DNA of 6,120 bases from Chloroflexi bacterium RBG_13_53_26. Lineage in GTDB: Bacteria > Chloroflexota > Dehalococcoidia > UBA2247 > RBG-13-53-26. Of the stretch, positions 1-5,573 are shown piece by piece. The position numbers and the translations under genes are program-made. The stretch covers positions 17,977-24,096 of the forward strand of contig MGMW01000029.1 in assembly GCA_001795035.1 (NCBI GenBank), given 5' to 3'. Position 1 is the first letter of the stretch. The number at the start of each line of letters is the position of its first letter. Under the pieces are notes generated by a model that was given only the letters and a program-made list of their open reading frames with translations, searched no databases and was not told where the DNA came from.

Positions 1-203
1 GAGACCTGCGGCAGGCAGGGACCGTCTATGATGCGTGGCTTCCTTTTGTGGAGACACTGGGCAAGTGGGTAACAGTCCGATGGGGAGACAGCATTGAGGA
101 GGGTTGTGCAGAGTCGATTGATGTCAAGGGCAGCCTGATACTGAGACGGTCGGACGGAAGCACACTGGCACTGACTGCCGGCGAGGTCACTTCGCACATC
201 TGA
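1..203 (+). CDS. birA: Biotin--[acetyl-CoA-carboxylase] ligase, C-terminal part (5' truncated by window edge)
   Basis: An open frame enters from the left edge (first full codon at position 3) and stops at TGA 201-203, giving 66 residues. The tail reads LGKWVTVRWGDSIEEG, then an AESID-like turn, then SLILRRSDGS and a final AGEV. This is the layout of the small SH3-like C-terminal domain of BirA: a 'lG..V.V..gd...eG.a..iD..G.L.l....G....l.aGeV' pattern. The family attaches biotin to the biotin carrier domain of acyl-CoA carboxylases through biotinyl-AMP. The catalytic domain, and any N-terminal repressor domain, lie outside the window, so I cannot say whether this BirA also regulates transcription. 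The next gene starts 25 bp downstream on the same strand, so co-transcription is likely. The family call rests on the C-terminal pattern alone and could be wrong if the upstream part differs. Confidence 0.75.
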   Translation, partial: DLRQAGTVYDAWLPFVETLGKWVTVRWGDSIEEGCAESIDVKGSLILRRSDGSTLALTAGEVTSHI

Positions 204-228
204 ACAGCCGAGATAGGAGGTCAACACG

Positions 229-777
229 ATGGATGTTCTGTCAGCCATCCAAACCAGGAGAAGCGTTCGCCACTACAAGTCGGGTCCGGTGAAGGAAGAA
301 GACCTGAGGGTCATCCTTGAAGCTGCCCGCTGGGCGCCCTCCTGGGCCAACACCCAGTGCTGCAGATTTGTTGTGGTGCGAGACCCGGCCATCAAAGCTA
401 AGCTGGCGGGGACACTCAACCCGGGCAATCCCGCCACTGCTGCGATCACAGAGGCACCGATAGTTATCGCAGCATGCGCCATGCTGGGCAGGGCAGGTTA
501 CAAGCGGGGAGAGGTTTGTACCGACAAAGGCGACTGGTTTATGTTCGACGTAGCTCTGGCTATGCAAAATCTGGTCCTGGCCGCCCACTCGCTGGGTCTG
601 GGCACAGTCCACGTAGGTCTGGTGGATGCCAGCAAAGCAGCCGAGATACTGCAGCTACCTGCCGGGGTGGTATTTGTGGAGATGAGTCCGCTGGGTTATC
701 CCAACGAGCAGTCCAAGGCACCGGCACGAAAAGAGCTCTCTGAAATCGTTTCCTACGACAGGTACGAGCAGAAATAG
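229..777 (+). CDS. Nitroreductase family FMN-dependent oxidoreductase
   Basis: This 182-residue protein has the layout of a small nitroreductase-fold flavoprotein, a family that usually works as a homodimer with FMN at the subunit interface and reduces nitro groups, quinones, flavins or enones with NAD(P)H. The N-terminus carries the phosphate-binding pattern IQTRRSVRHY (R10, R11, S12, R14). The second FMN motif is APSWANTQ (36-43), followed by RFVVV (46-50). A helix-rich central part with MFDVALAMQNLVLAAHSLGLG matches the family core, and the C-terminus has PLGYP (about 154-158), a usual end motif. Normal forms often read N-x-Q-P-W-R at the second motif; here it is Q43-C44-C45-R46. AGGAGG at 215-220 lies 8 nt before the ATG, which supports this start. 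The true substrate is unknown, and the small size would also fit an Fe-independent nitroreductase or a BluB-like relative, although no BluB hallmark is visible. Confidence 0.88.
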   Translation: MDVLSAIQTRRSVRHYKSGPVKEEDLRVILEAARWAPSWANTQCCRFVVVRDPAIKAKLAGTLNPGNPATAAITEAPIVIAACAMLGRAGYKRGEVCTDKGDWFMFDVALAMQNLVLAAHSLGLGTVHVGLVDASKAAEILQLPAGVVFVEMSPLGYPNEQSKAPARKELSEIVSYDRYEQK

Positions 778-836
778 ACGGTTTCGTCACCCCACCAATG
801 TACGGGAGTCCCCTCCCCTACGGGATTACGGTTGCG

Positions 837-1784
837 CTATTTCTTCTCCTGCCCGGGTAGCTGCGGCGGAGCCGGGTTGACGTACGTCGCCAGCAGTATC
901 TTAGGTACCAGCTCTGCCAGGTCATCCACAGACCATTTCTCTCCCTTGCGATGGTCCTTGTGCATGGTCTTGACCAGCGCCGGCTCTGAGTAGATGCCCA
1001 CTGTGCCGCCCGCGGCCCGGAACGAAAGGGCGTTGACATTGGCAGCGGCATCGGTACACAGATAGACCACGATAGGTGCTATGTACTCTGGTCCGGGCAT
1101 GTTTATTCGTTCTTCATATACCTGTTTGGTGAGCGTGCCCTCTTCGTACTGCCTCTTGAACTTCGCCCTGACCTCCTCATTCATGGTTATCCTGGTGGCC
1201 GCCATGGGTACAATGCAGTTGCAGGTCACACCGTTCCTCCCCGCTTCCAGAGCGATGGTGCGGGAAAGACTGGTTATGCCGCCTTTGGAGGCACAATAGT
1301 TGGCCTGCCCCACACTGCCCAACCAGGCCACCGAGCTCATGTTGATGATGCGCCCCCAGTTCTGTTTTCTCATATACCCAAGAGCATGGCGGCAGGTATT
1401 GAAGGTCCCCTTGAGATGGACGTTGAGCACGGCATCCCATTCCTCTTCACTCATGTTGTGGACCATGCGGTCGCGGACCACACCCTGTGAATTGACCAGG
1501 ATGTCTATCCTGCCAAAGGTATCCACACAGAACTTGATCAGTTTCTCGGCAGCCGCAAAATCGGAGATGTTCTCGTAGTTGGCAACGGCCGTGCCCCCGG
1601 CCTTCTTGATGGCGGCAACTGTCTCTTCCGTCGGTGGCAGTTCGTGGCCTGCCTCCGGTGTTCGAGTTACACCGTTGACTACTACCTTGGCTCCTTCAGC
1701 AGCCAGAGCTATGGCTATCTCTCTGCCGATACCCCTGCCTGCACCAGTCACCACTGCATTCTTGCCCTGAAGCTTCGTCCCCAT
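837..1784 (-). CDS. Short-chain dehydrogenase/reductase (3-hydroxyacyl-CoA dehydrogenase-like) with C-terminal extension
   Basis: This classical SDR of 315 residues is the third gene of the minus-strand operon. The nucleotide-binding loop is TGAGRGIG (13-20), the structural motif is N98-S-Q-G in place of NNAG, and the active-site set is N121, S150/S151, Y163 and K167 in the block GQANYCASKGG. These support NAD(P)-dependent oxidation or reduction of a hydroxyl/keto pair. The ELPPTEETVAAIKKAGG insert (48-64) and the later GGTVGIYSEP stretch resemble the dehydrogenase part of peroxisomal multifunctional enzyme 2, so a 3-hydroxyacyl-CoA substrate is a reasonable inference. The usual core ends near residue 255; about 60 more residues follow, including KWSVDDLAELVPKIL, with no domain I recognise. 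AAGGAGG (minus strand of 1796-1802) lies 11 nt before the ATG. A 111-bp spacer separates it from the thiolase gene. Cofactor choice is undecided: the end of beta-2 reads VVVNG with no clear Asp. Confidence 0.88.
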   Translation of the reverse strand: MGTKLQGKNAVVTGAGRGIGREIAIALAAEGAKVVVNGVTRTPEAGHELPPTEETVAAIKKAGGTAVANYENISDFAAAEKLIKFCVDTFGRIDILVNSQGVVRDRMVHNMSEEEWDAVLNVHLKGTFNTCRHALGYMRKQNWGRIINMSSVAWLGSVGQANYCASKGGITSLSRTIALEAGRNGVTCNCIVPMAATRITMNEEVRAKFKRQYEEGTLTKQVYEERINMPGPEYIAPIVVYLCTDAAANVNALSFRAAGGTVGIYSEPALVKTMHKDHRKGEKWSVDDLAELVPKILLATYVNPAPPQLPGQEKK

Positions 1785-1895
1785 ATCCTTGACTACCTCC
1801 TTAGAAATACTTCTACTACACAGACAGGGCGCCGATCAGAGACACAACACCACCATGTCAGAGACGACGCCCACCAGTTCATTTCTCCGCAGCAA

Positions 1896-3113
1896 CTAGA
1901 CGTCAGGAGCACCAGTGATGGTAATGCCACAGATAAACTGTCCAGGGAAGCCACCCTGATTGTGGGCCAGTCCAAATTTAACGTCCTTCAACTGCCGCGA
2001 CGGCTCTTCCACCCTGTTCTGGAACTGCGTGTAAAACTCGTACACTTCGCGGCACCCGCTGGCACCGATGGGATGGCCGAAGGACTTCAAACCACCGCTG
2101 ATATTGATCGGTATCTCGCCCCCCTGCTCCCAAGCCCCGGAGTCAACATCTTCCTTGCCATGACCGTATTCGCAAACACCCATGGACTCCACGCCGATCA
2201 ATTCGGCGATGGAGAAGCAGTCATGAACCTCCGCCAGGCTCAGCTCCTTGCGAGGATTCTTTATCCCCGCCTGGGCATAGGCCTGTTTTGCGGCTGACTC
2301 CGTAGCATCCCAGTAGGTGAAATCATAGGTGGTCATCTCTTTACCCCACCCGGGGCTGGCGGCGATGCCAAATCCCTTGATGGTGATGTAGTCATGGGGA
2401 TGCTTGGCAGCGAACTTCTTCACGTCCTCCGTGCGGCACATGATAGCTGCTGCACCACCGTCGGTGACTCCGCAGCAGTCGAACAGTCCCAAAGGCCAGG
2501 CGATTATGGGAGCATTCATCACCTGCTCCACGGTTATCTCCCGTCGCAGGTGGGCCCGAGGATTGCGAGCGCCATTGTGATGGCTCTTCACGGATATCTT
2601 CGCCAACGTCTTCTTGCCCTCTTCCTTGGTAAGCCCGTACTTACGGAAATACGCAGTAGCCGCCAGAGCGTATCGTCCCGGGGCAGCACCCTGCTCCGCG
2701 GCATACATCGGGTAGACTTTCCCCGGCGCACCGGCAGTGACCAATCCGCCAAAGCCAAAATCCTTCAACTTCTCAAACCCCAGCGCCAGAACCAGATCGT
2801 ACTGCTTGGAGGCCAGGCCAAAGGCTGCTCCACGGATGGCCTCAGATCCCGAGGCACAGCCATTCTCCACGCGGGTGATCGGGAGCTGCTGCAGTTGCAG
2901 CGTCTGGGCAACCACTGTACCCATGGTAGCCAGATCGTTGATATAGTATCCCACCCAGCACGCCTCAATCTGCTTGCGGTCCACGCCCGCATCCTCAAAT
3001 GCTTCGGTGGAGGCTTCGGTGATGAGATCGAAGATGTCTGCATCCCATCTCTCACCCCACTTGGACAACCCCATTCCGATGATAGCGACTTTGTCTCTAA
3101 TACTCTCTGCCAT
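1896..3113 (-). CDS. Thiolase family protein (SCP-x / acetyl-CoA acetyltransferase type), probable partner of the DUF35 fusion protein
   Basis: The protein has 405 residues when started at ATG 3113-3111. It has the full two-halved thiolase fold. The nucleophile is C86 in VENGCASGSEA, the motif H297-D-C-F replaces the NEAF motif of classical thiolases, and GHPIGASG (346-353) supplies H347. The usual C-terminal CxGGG is replaced by A-H384-N-Q-G-G. This Cys/His/His set marks the SCP-x and archaeal acetoacetyl-CoA thiolase branch, whose members often need a DUF35 OB-fold partner. The reaction is either Claisen condensation of two acyl-CoAs or thiolytic cleavage of a 3-oxoacyl-CoA; direction and chain length are not visible. 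The next gene upstream is the HMGS-like/DUF35 fusion, only 12 nt away, and an SDR follows downstream. An in-frame GTG at 3119-3117 would add two residues, but the ribosome site favours the ATG. No active-site loss was seen. Confidence 0.9.
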   Translation of the reverse strand: MAESIRDKVAIIGMGLSKWGERWDADIFDLITEASTEAFEDAGVDRKQIEACWVGYYINDLATMGTVVAQTLQLQQLPITRVENGCASGSEAIRGAAFGLASKQYDLVLALGFEKLKDFGFGGLVTAGAPGKVYPMYAAEQGAAPGRYALAATAYFRKYGLTKEEGKKTLAKISVKSHHNGARNPRAHLRREITVEQVMNAPIIAWPLGLFDCCGVTDGGAAAIMCRTEDVKKFAAKHPHDYITIKGFGIAASPGWGKEMTTYDFTYWDATESAAKQAYAQAGIKNPRKELSLAEVHDCFSIAELIGVESMGVCEYGHGKEDVDSGAWEQGGEIPINISGGLKSFGHPIGASGCREVYEFYTQFQNRVEEPSRQLKDVKFGLAHNQGGFPGQFICGITITGAPDV

Positions 3114-3122
3114 CTTCACTAT

Positions 3123-3127
3123 CTCCT
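3123..3127 (-). promoter_or_regulatory. Ribosome binding site of the thiolase gene, overlapping the upstream stop codon
   Basis: AGGAG on the minus strand lies 9 nt before ATG 3113-3111 but only 3 nt before the alternative GTG 3119-3117, so it selects the ATG. The TAG stop of the upstream fusion gene (3128-3126) overlaps this site. Ribosomes finishing the first gene therefore stop on the entry site of the second, which suggests translational coupling. Confidence 0.75.
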
Positions 3128-4556
3128 AACATCTTACGGGTCGGCCCTTCCACATGTAGTTGCGGAAGCCCGATCCCTCTTTGTTGCCATCGAATACCAG
3201 TCTGAAGGTCAACTCCATATCCATGCCAACCTCGATCTTCGAGGGATCGCGGTCGGTCATCGAAGAGTAGTACCTTCCACCGCCCTCCAGATCGATCACG
3301 GCTCTCACCAGGGGCAGAATAATCTCCCTGGCGCGCTCGTCAATGCTGTAGGTGAACAGCTTGCCCTTCTTGTCCGACAGCCTGATCGGTTCGAAGTTAT
3401 CCTGAGTCTGGCAGTACATGCAGAACCGCTGCTCGGGGTATTGAATATTGCCGCAGGTCTTGCATTTCTGCCCGTAACAGGAATAGAACATCTTGTGGTC
3501 TCTCCAGACGAAGGTGAAAGCCGAGCGGCGGGTGGGGCGCACGCTGGGTGCCCATTCCATCATGTCACGCATCTGCAGATAGACGCCATAGTTGTTCAGA
3601 GGCGTCTTAGAGGCCAGGTGCCCCTTGATCCCGCGCCTGCCGCGCACATTCTCGATCTGCTTCTGCACCTGCAGGATATAGGCATCGGCCCCGTCACCAT
3701 AGTTGGCAAACAGAATCTTGTCTCCCGGCTTGGCGTCTTCCAGCGCCATCACCAGAGTCATCGGAGCCAGGGCAGAGCCCGTATCACCGACAGAATCGAA
3801 AAGCGGATTCACCAATTGAGTCTTGGCATCCAGGCCGATATTCCTGGCTATCTGAGCATGGCTCCTGGCATCAGGACCATTGAAAACCGCCTTGGCGAAA
3901 TCCTTTGCGGTGACGTTGTGTTTCTTCATCAATGCCTTGACGGCTTGCGGCAGGATCTTCTCCCAACCTTCTTCTCTAATGAAACGATCTTCCCAATTCC
4001 AGTGATATGTATCATTCTGTTTCAGCCATGTGTCGTGGAACTCACTGGAGAGCGTGTAGCTGCCCTCGATGCTGACCGCAACGTCTGAGTCACCCAGAAG
4101 CAGGGCTGCTGCTCCATCGCCAAACACCGGCTCCAGCTCAGAGTTGGGGGCCGGCAGTCGGCAATCCGAAGCAACCACTGCCACCCGCTTGGCCGCACCA
4201 GCCTTGATGGAATTCACCGCGCAGTTCAAAGCGCTGGTGAATGACCTGATGGAGTTGGAGAAGTCCACGCTCTCCACATTCTCGCGCAGGTCCACTGCGG
4301 CTCTGACTATGCTGGCCGACTGTTTCTCTCTGTAGGGTGTGCTGACTGAAGCCAGATAGATGCCATCGACCGTCTGCCGGTCCATGCCGGTGAGGCTGTC
4401 GATGACCGCCTCCACTGCCATAGTGATGCTGTCTTCATCGGCATTCGCTACGGCCTTCTCTCCACGACCCGCCGATTTGCCCCAGACTGAGCCGAGGACT
4501 TCTCGACTCATTCTGAACATGGGAATGTAGGCACCATAAGAGACTATTCCTACCAT
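3126..4556 (-). CDS. HMG-CoA-synthase-like domain fused to a zinc-ribbon/OB-fold (DUF35) domain
   Basis: This 476-residue protein has two parts. Residues 1 to about 305 follow the HMG-CoA synthase/KAS III thiolase fold: GIVSYGAYIPMFRM at the start, EPVFGDGAAALLLG (142-155), AVFNGPDARSHAQIA (223-237), SVGDTGSALAP (255-265) and FANYGDGADAYIL (283-295). Residues about 345-476 are a DUF35 unit: a rubredoxin-like zinc ribbon C365-x2-C368-x10-C379-x2-C382, then a beta-rich OB-fold ending near GFRNYMWKGRP. DUF35 proteins usually bridge thiolases and bind the CoA tail. By alignment to archaeal HMG-CoA synthases the catalytic Glu, Cys and His positions read V71, S102/I103 and N226, so HMG-CoA synthesis itself is doubtful. 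The likely role is a partner or scaffold for the adjacent thiolase, as in PhlACB-like complexes. The ATG at 4556 is chosen for its ribosome site; a TTG at 4604 would add 16 residues without one. It is the first gene of the operon. Confidence 0.87.
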   Translation of the reverse strand: MVGIVSYGAYIPMFRMSREVLGSVWGKSAGRGEKAVANADEDSITMAVEAVIDSLTGMDRQTVDGIYLASVSTPYREKQSASIVRAAVDLRENVESVDFSNSIRSFTSALNCAVNSIKAGAAKRVAVVASDCRLPAPNSELEPVFGDGAAALLLGDSDVAVSIEGSYTLSSEFHDTWLKQNDTYHWNWEDRFIREEGWEKILPQAVKALMKKHNVTAKDFAKAVFNGPDARSHAQIARNIGLDAKTQLVNPLFDSVGDTGSALAPMTLVMALEDAKPGDKILFANYGDGADAYILQVQKQIENVRGRRGIKGHLASKTPLNNYGVYLQMRDMMEWAPSVRPTRRSAFTFVWRDHKMFYSCYGQKCKTCGNIQYPEQRFCMYCQTQDNFEPIRLSDKKGKLFTYSIDERAREIILPLVRAVIDLEGGGRYYSSMTDRDPSKIEVGMDMELTFRLVFDGNKEGSGFRNYMWKGRPVRC

Positions 4557-4562
4557 CCTCTG

Positions 4563-4568
4563 CTCCTT
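4563..4568 (-). promoter_or_regulatory. Ribosome binding site deciding the start of the HMGS-like/DUF35 gene
   Basis: AAGGAG on the minus strand ends 6 nt before ATG 4556-4554. It supports starting at MVGIVSYGAY, the usual N-terminus of this family, and argues against the longer reading from a TTG at 4604-4602. Confidence 0.7.
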
Positions 4569-4716
4569 CTCAACGTTTCTTTGTCCACACGCCAGGCAGT
4601 TCAACTACCAGGACCCAGGTTAGCAAACAGCAGATATCCTCTTTCAACTGTTGGTGGCTGTACCGATGCTCAGTGTGGGTCTTGTGTCCAGTTTCATGCC
4701 TAGCTGACCACATATT

Positions 4717-4746
4717 ATGATATGATAACGCTCGATTGCATGTCAA
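4717..4746 (-). promoter_or_regulatory. Candidate sigma-70 promoter of the HMGS-like/thiolase/SDR operon
   Basis: On the minus strand a perfect -35 box TTGACA (4746-4741) is followed after 18 bp by TATCAT (4722-4717), which matches five of six -10 consensus bases. The -10 sits in an AT-rich patch within otherwise GC-rich DNA. Transcription would start near 4710, leaving a leader of about 150 nt. A second TATCAT at 4727-4722 has an unsuitable 13-bp spacing. Confidence 0.6.
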
Positions 4747-4827
4747 TTTCGGCTGCACTGCCCCCATTCCTGTTTTCAATTCCCCGCCCACTTCGTCCCT
4801 CGGGCCAACATCAGACACGCCGATAGA

Positions 4828-4859
4828 CTGCATCTTCCCGGAAATCCGGAGGAATGCAG
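4828..4859 (-). terminator. Imperfect hairpin downstream of the carbonic-anhydrase-like gene
   Basis: An inverted repeat pairs CTGCA with TGCAG, then TTCC with GGAA, then CGG with CCG around a short loop, with 2-nt bulges on each side. It starts 32 bp after the stop codon of the minus-strand gene. No T-run follows, so it is not a textbook intrinsic terminator; it may instead protect the mRNA 3' end or be chance. Confidence 0.35.
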
Positions 4860-4891
4860 GCGGCCATGGTTGTCGTCATCGCCAGGTTCGG

Positions 4892-5407
4892 TCAGGTGGC
4901 TGTCAGGCCAAGTCGTCCATATTCGGCGGCAAGCTTGACATAATACTCCACACCCAGATCTATCCACGCTGCTTGCCGAGGTGACACCTTGCCTCTCACC
5001 CTGCCTGGCATGCCGGCAACGAAAGACCCTTCAGGTATCCTCTTTCTCTCGCCCACCAGAGAATTGGCGGCGATAACGCAGAAGTCACCGATTTCAGCAC
5101 CATGGAGAATGGTAGCATTCATGCCGACGAGAACCCTGTTGCCTATTCTTGAACAATGTATTACCGCACCATGTCCGATGTGGACATTATCTCCGATCAC
5201 CATGTCGCTGTCGGCATGAACCACGGAGCTATCCTCGATCTGGGTGTTCCTGCCAATCCTGATGCTGCCGAAATCCCCCCGAATCACTGCACCGGGCCAG
5301 ACGCTGGAGTTCTCTCCTATCTCGACATCGCCGATAACATGAGCAGCTTCGCTAACGAAGGCCGATGCGGCAATCCTGGGCGCTTTGCCCCTGAAGCTCT
5401 TTATCAT
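4892..5407 (-). CDS. Gamma-carbonic-anhydrase-like left-handed beta-helix protein (CamH/YrdA/PaaY type)
   Basis: This 171-residue protein is built of hexapeptide repeats ([I/V]-G-x-x-x-x) from about residue 12 to 120, which fold as a left-handed beta-helix, with a C-terminal helix (about 143-165) that usually packs a trimer. The three zinc-ligand histidines are visible: H64 in SVVHAD, and H79 and H84 in HIGHGAVIH, spaced five apart as in the archaeal enzyme Cam. R43, D45 and Q56 match other conserved active-site positions. The acidic proton-shuttle loop of Cam is absent (F46 follows RGD), as in the shorter CamH-like branch. Family members hydrate CO2 or, like PaaY, hydrolyse acyl-CoA; many have no measured activity. 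The ATG has no strong ribosome site just upstream, but an in-frame TGA ten codons earlier and the absence of other start codons leave it as the only good start. It is divergent from a PaaI-type thioesterase. Confidence 0.88.
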   Translation of the reverse strand: MIKSFRGKAPRIAASAFVSEAAHVIGDVEIGENSSVWPGAVIRGDFGSIRIGRNTQIEDSSVVHADSDMVIGDNVHIGHGAVIHCSRIGNRVLVGMNATILHGAEIGDFCVIAANSLVGERKRIPEGSFVAGMPGRVRGKVSPRQAAWIDLGVEYYVKLAAEYGRLGLTAT

Positions 5408-5452
5408 CGTGCTATACCGGCAAGCGACGCTCCCTCATAGATGATCACAGAT

Positions 5453-5481
5453 AGAGTATTCTGCTGGTAGACTGCTGTCAA
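5453..5481 (-). promoter_or_regulatory. Candidate promoter of the carbonic-anhydrase-like gene
   Basis: On the minus strand TTGACA (5481-5476) is a perfect -35 box. After 17 bp comes TACTCT (5458-5453), which keeps the first, second and last consensus bases of the -10. The start would lie near 5446, about 40 nt before the ATG at 5407. The weak -10 keeps confidence moderate. Confidence 0.42.
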
Positions 5482-5502
5482 CATGACGTTGTAGACTCTT
5501 GT
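5467..5502. repeat. Two 12-bp direct repeats in the divergent promoter region
   Basis: GTAGACTGCTGT (5467-5478) and GTAGACTCTTGT (5491-5502) match at 10 of 12 positions and start 24 bp apart. The first copy overlaps the -35 box and spacer of the candidate minus-strand promoter. They could be tandem binding sites for a regulator; chance similarity is possible. Confidence 0.35.
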
Positions 5503-5512
5503 GGGCAATCCC

Positions 5513-5544
5513 GCGTTGTGGCAATTCCAGTCTGGCCACAACGC
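5513..5544. promoter_or_regulatory. Perfect 10-bp inverted repeat upstream of the thioesterase gene (operator or leader hairpin)
   Basis: GCGTTGTGGC (5513-5522) is followed after 12 bp by its exact reverse complement GCCACAACGC (5535-5544). The half-sites are centred 22 bp apart, about two helical turns, as expected for a dimeric repressor. In RNA the same bases would give a 10-bp hairpin with a 12-nt loop ending 15 nt before the ribosome site. A perfect match of this length is unlikely by chance in so short a spacer. Which of the two roles applies is not decidable here. Confidence 0.6.
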
Positions 5545-5559
5545 AATGGATAAAGCACG

Positions 5560-5564
5560 GGAGG
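5560..5564 (+). promoter_or_regulatory. Ribosome binding site deciding the start of the thioesterase gene
   Basis: GGAGG lies 9 nt before ATG 5574-5576. It supports the 136-residue protein and rules against a TTG at 5499, whose reading would run through the inverted repeat. Confidence 0.75.
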
Positions 5565-5573
5565 AAAGTCACT

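Larger units (their letters stand above)
4557..4891. other. 335-bp intergenic region: operon leader, promoter and upstream gene's 3' end
   Basis: No convincing gene lies here on either strand; the short open frames lack ribosome sites and family-like composition. Read on the minus strand it holds, in order, a hairpin after the carbonic-anhydrase-like gene (4858-4829), a sigma-70-like promoter (4746-4717) inside a short AT-rich island, and a leader of about 150 nt before the ribosome site of the fusion gene. I found no clear riboswitch fold or long hairpin in the leader, but its length leaves room for one. Confidence 0.6.

Noticed and set aside
777..836. Bidirectional terminator between the convergent nitroreductase and SDR genes
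   Set aside because: Only short stems are present (GGGAG/CTCCC at 804-817 and GACG/CGTC at 777-788), with no T-run. The repeated TACGGGA is noted but too short to interpret.
1644..2297. A 217-residue plus-strand open frame crossing the SDR start and thiolase end
   Set aside because: Antisense to two clear genes, with no recognisable domain; it merely continues through the intergenic spacer.
2394..4088. A 564-residue open frame on the plus strand, opposite the thiolase and fusion genes
   Set aside because: It runs antisense across two well-supported genes and their junction, is rich in His, Arg, Gln and Leu, and shows no family motif. It is best explained by codon bias of the genes on the other strand.
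4557..4604. N-terminal extension of the HMGS-like/DUF35 protein from a TTG at 4604
   Set aside because: It would add 16 residues, including two cysteines, with no ribosome site; AAGGAG sits 6 nt before the ATG at 4556, where the family N-terminus begins.
4570..4984. Small open frames in the 335-bp intergenic region on both strands
   Set aside because: No ribosome sites, no family-like composition, and some overlap the promoter or the end of the carbonic-anhydrase-like gene.
5499..5573. N-terminal extension of the thioesterase from a TTG at 5499
   Set aside because: It would translate through the perfect inverted repeat and past a strong ribosome site placed for ATG 5574; family length fits the shorter form.
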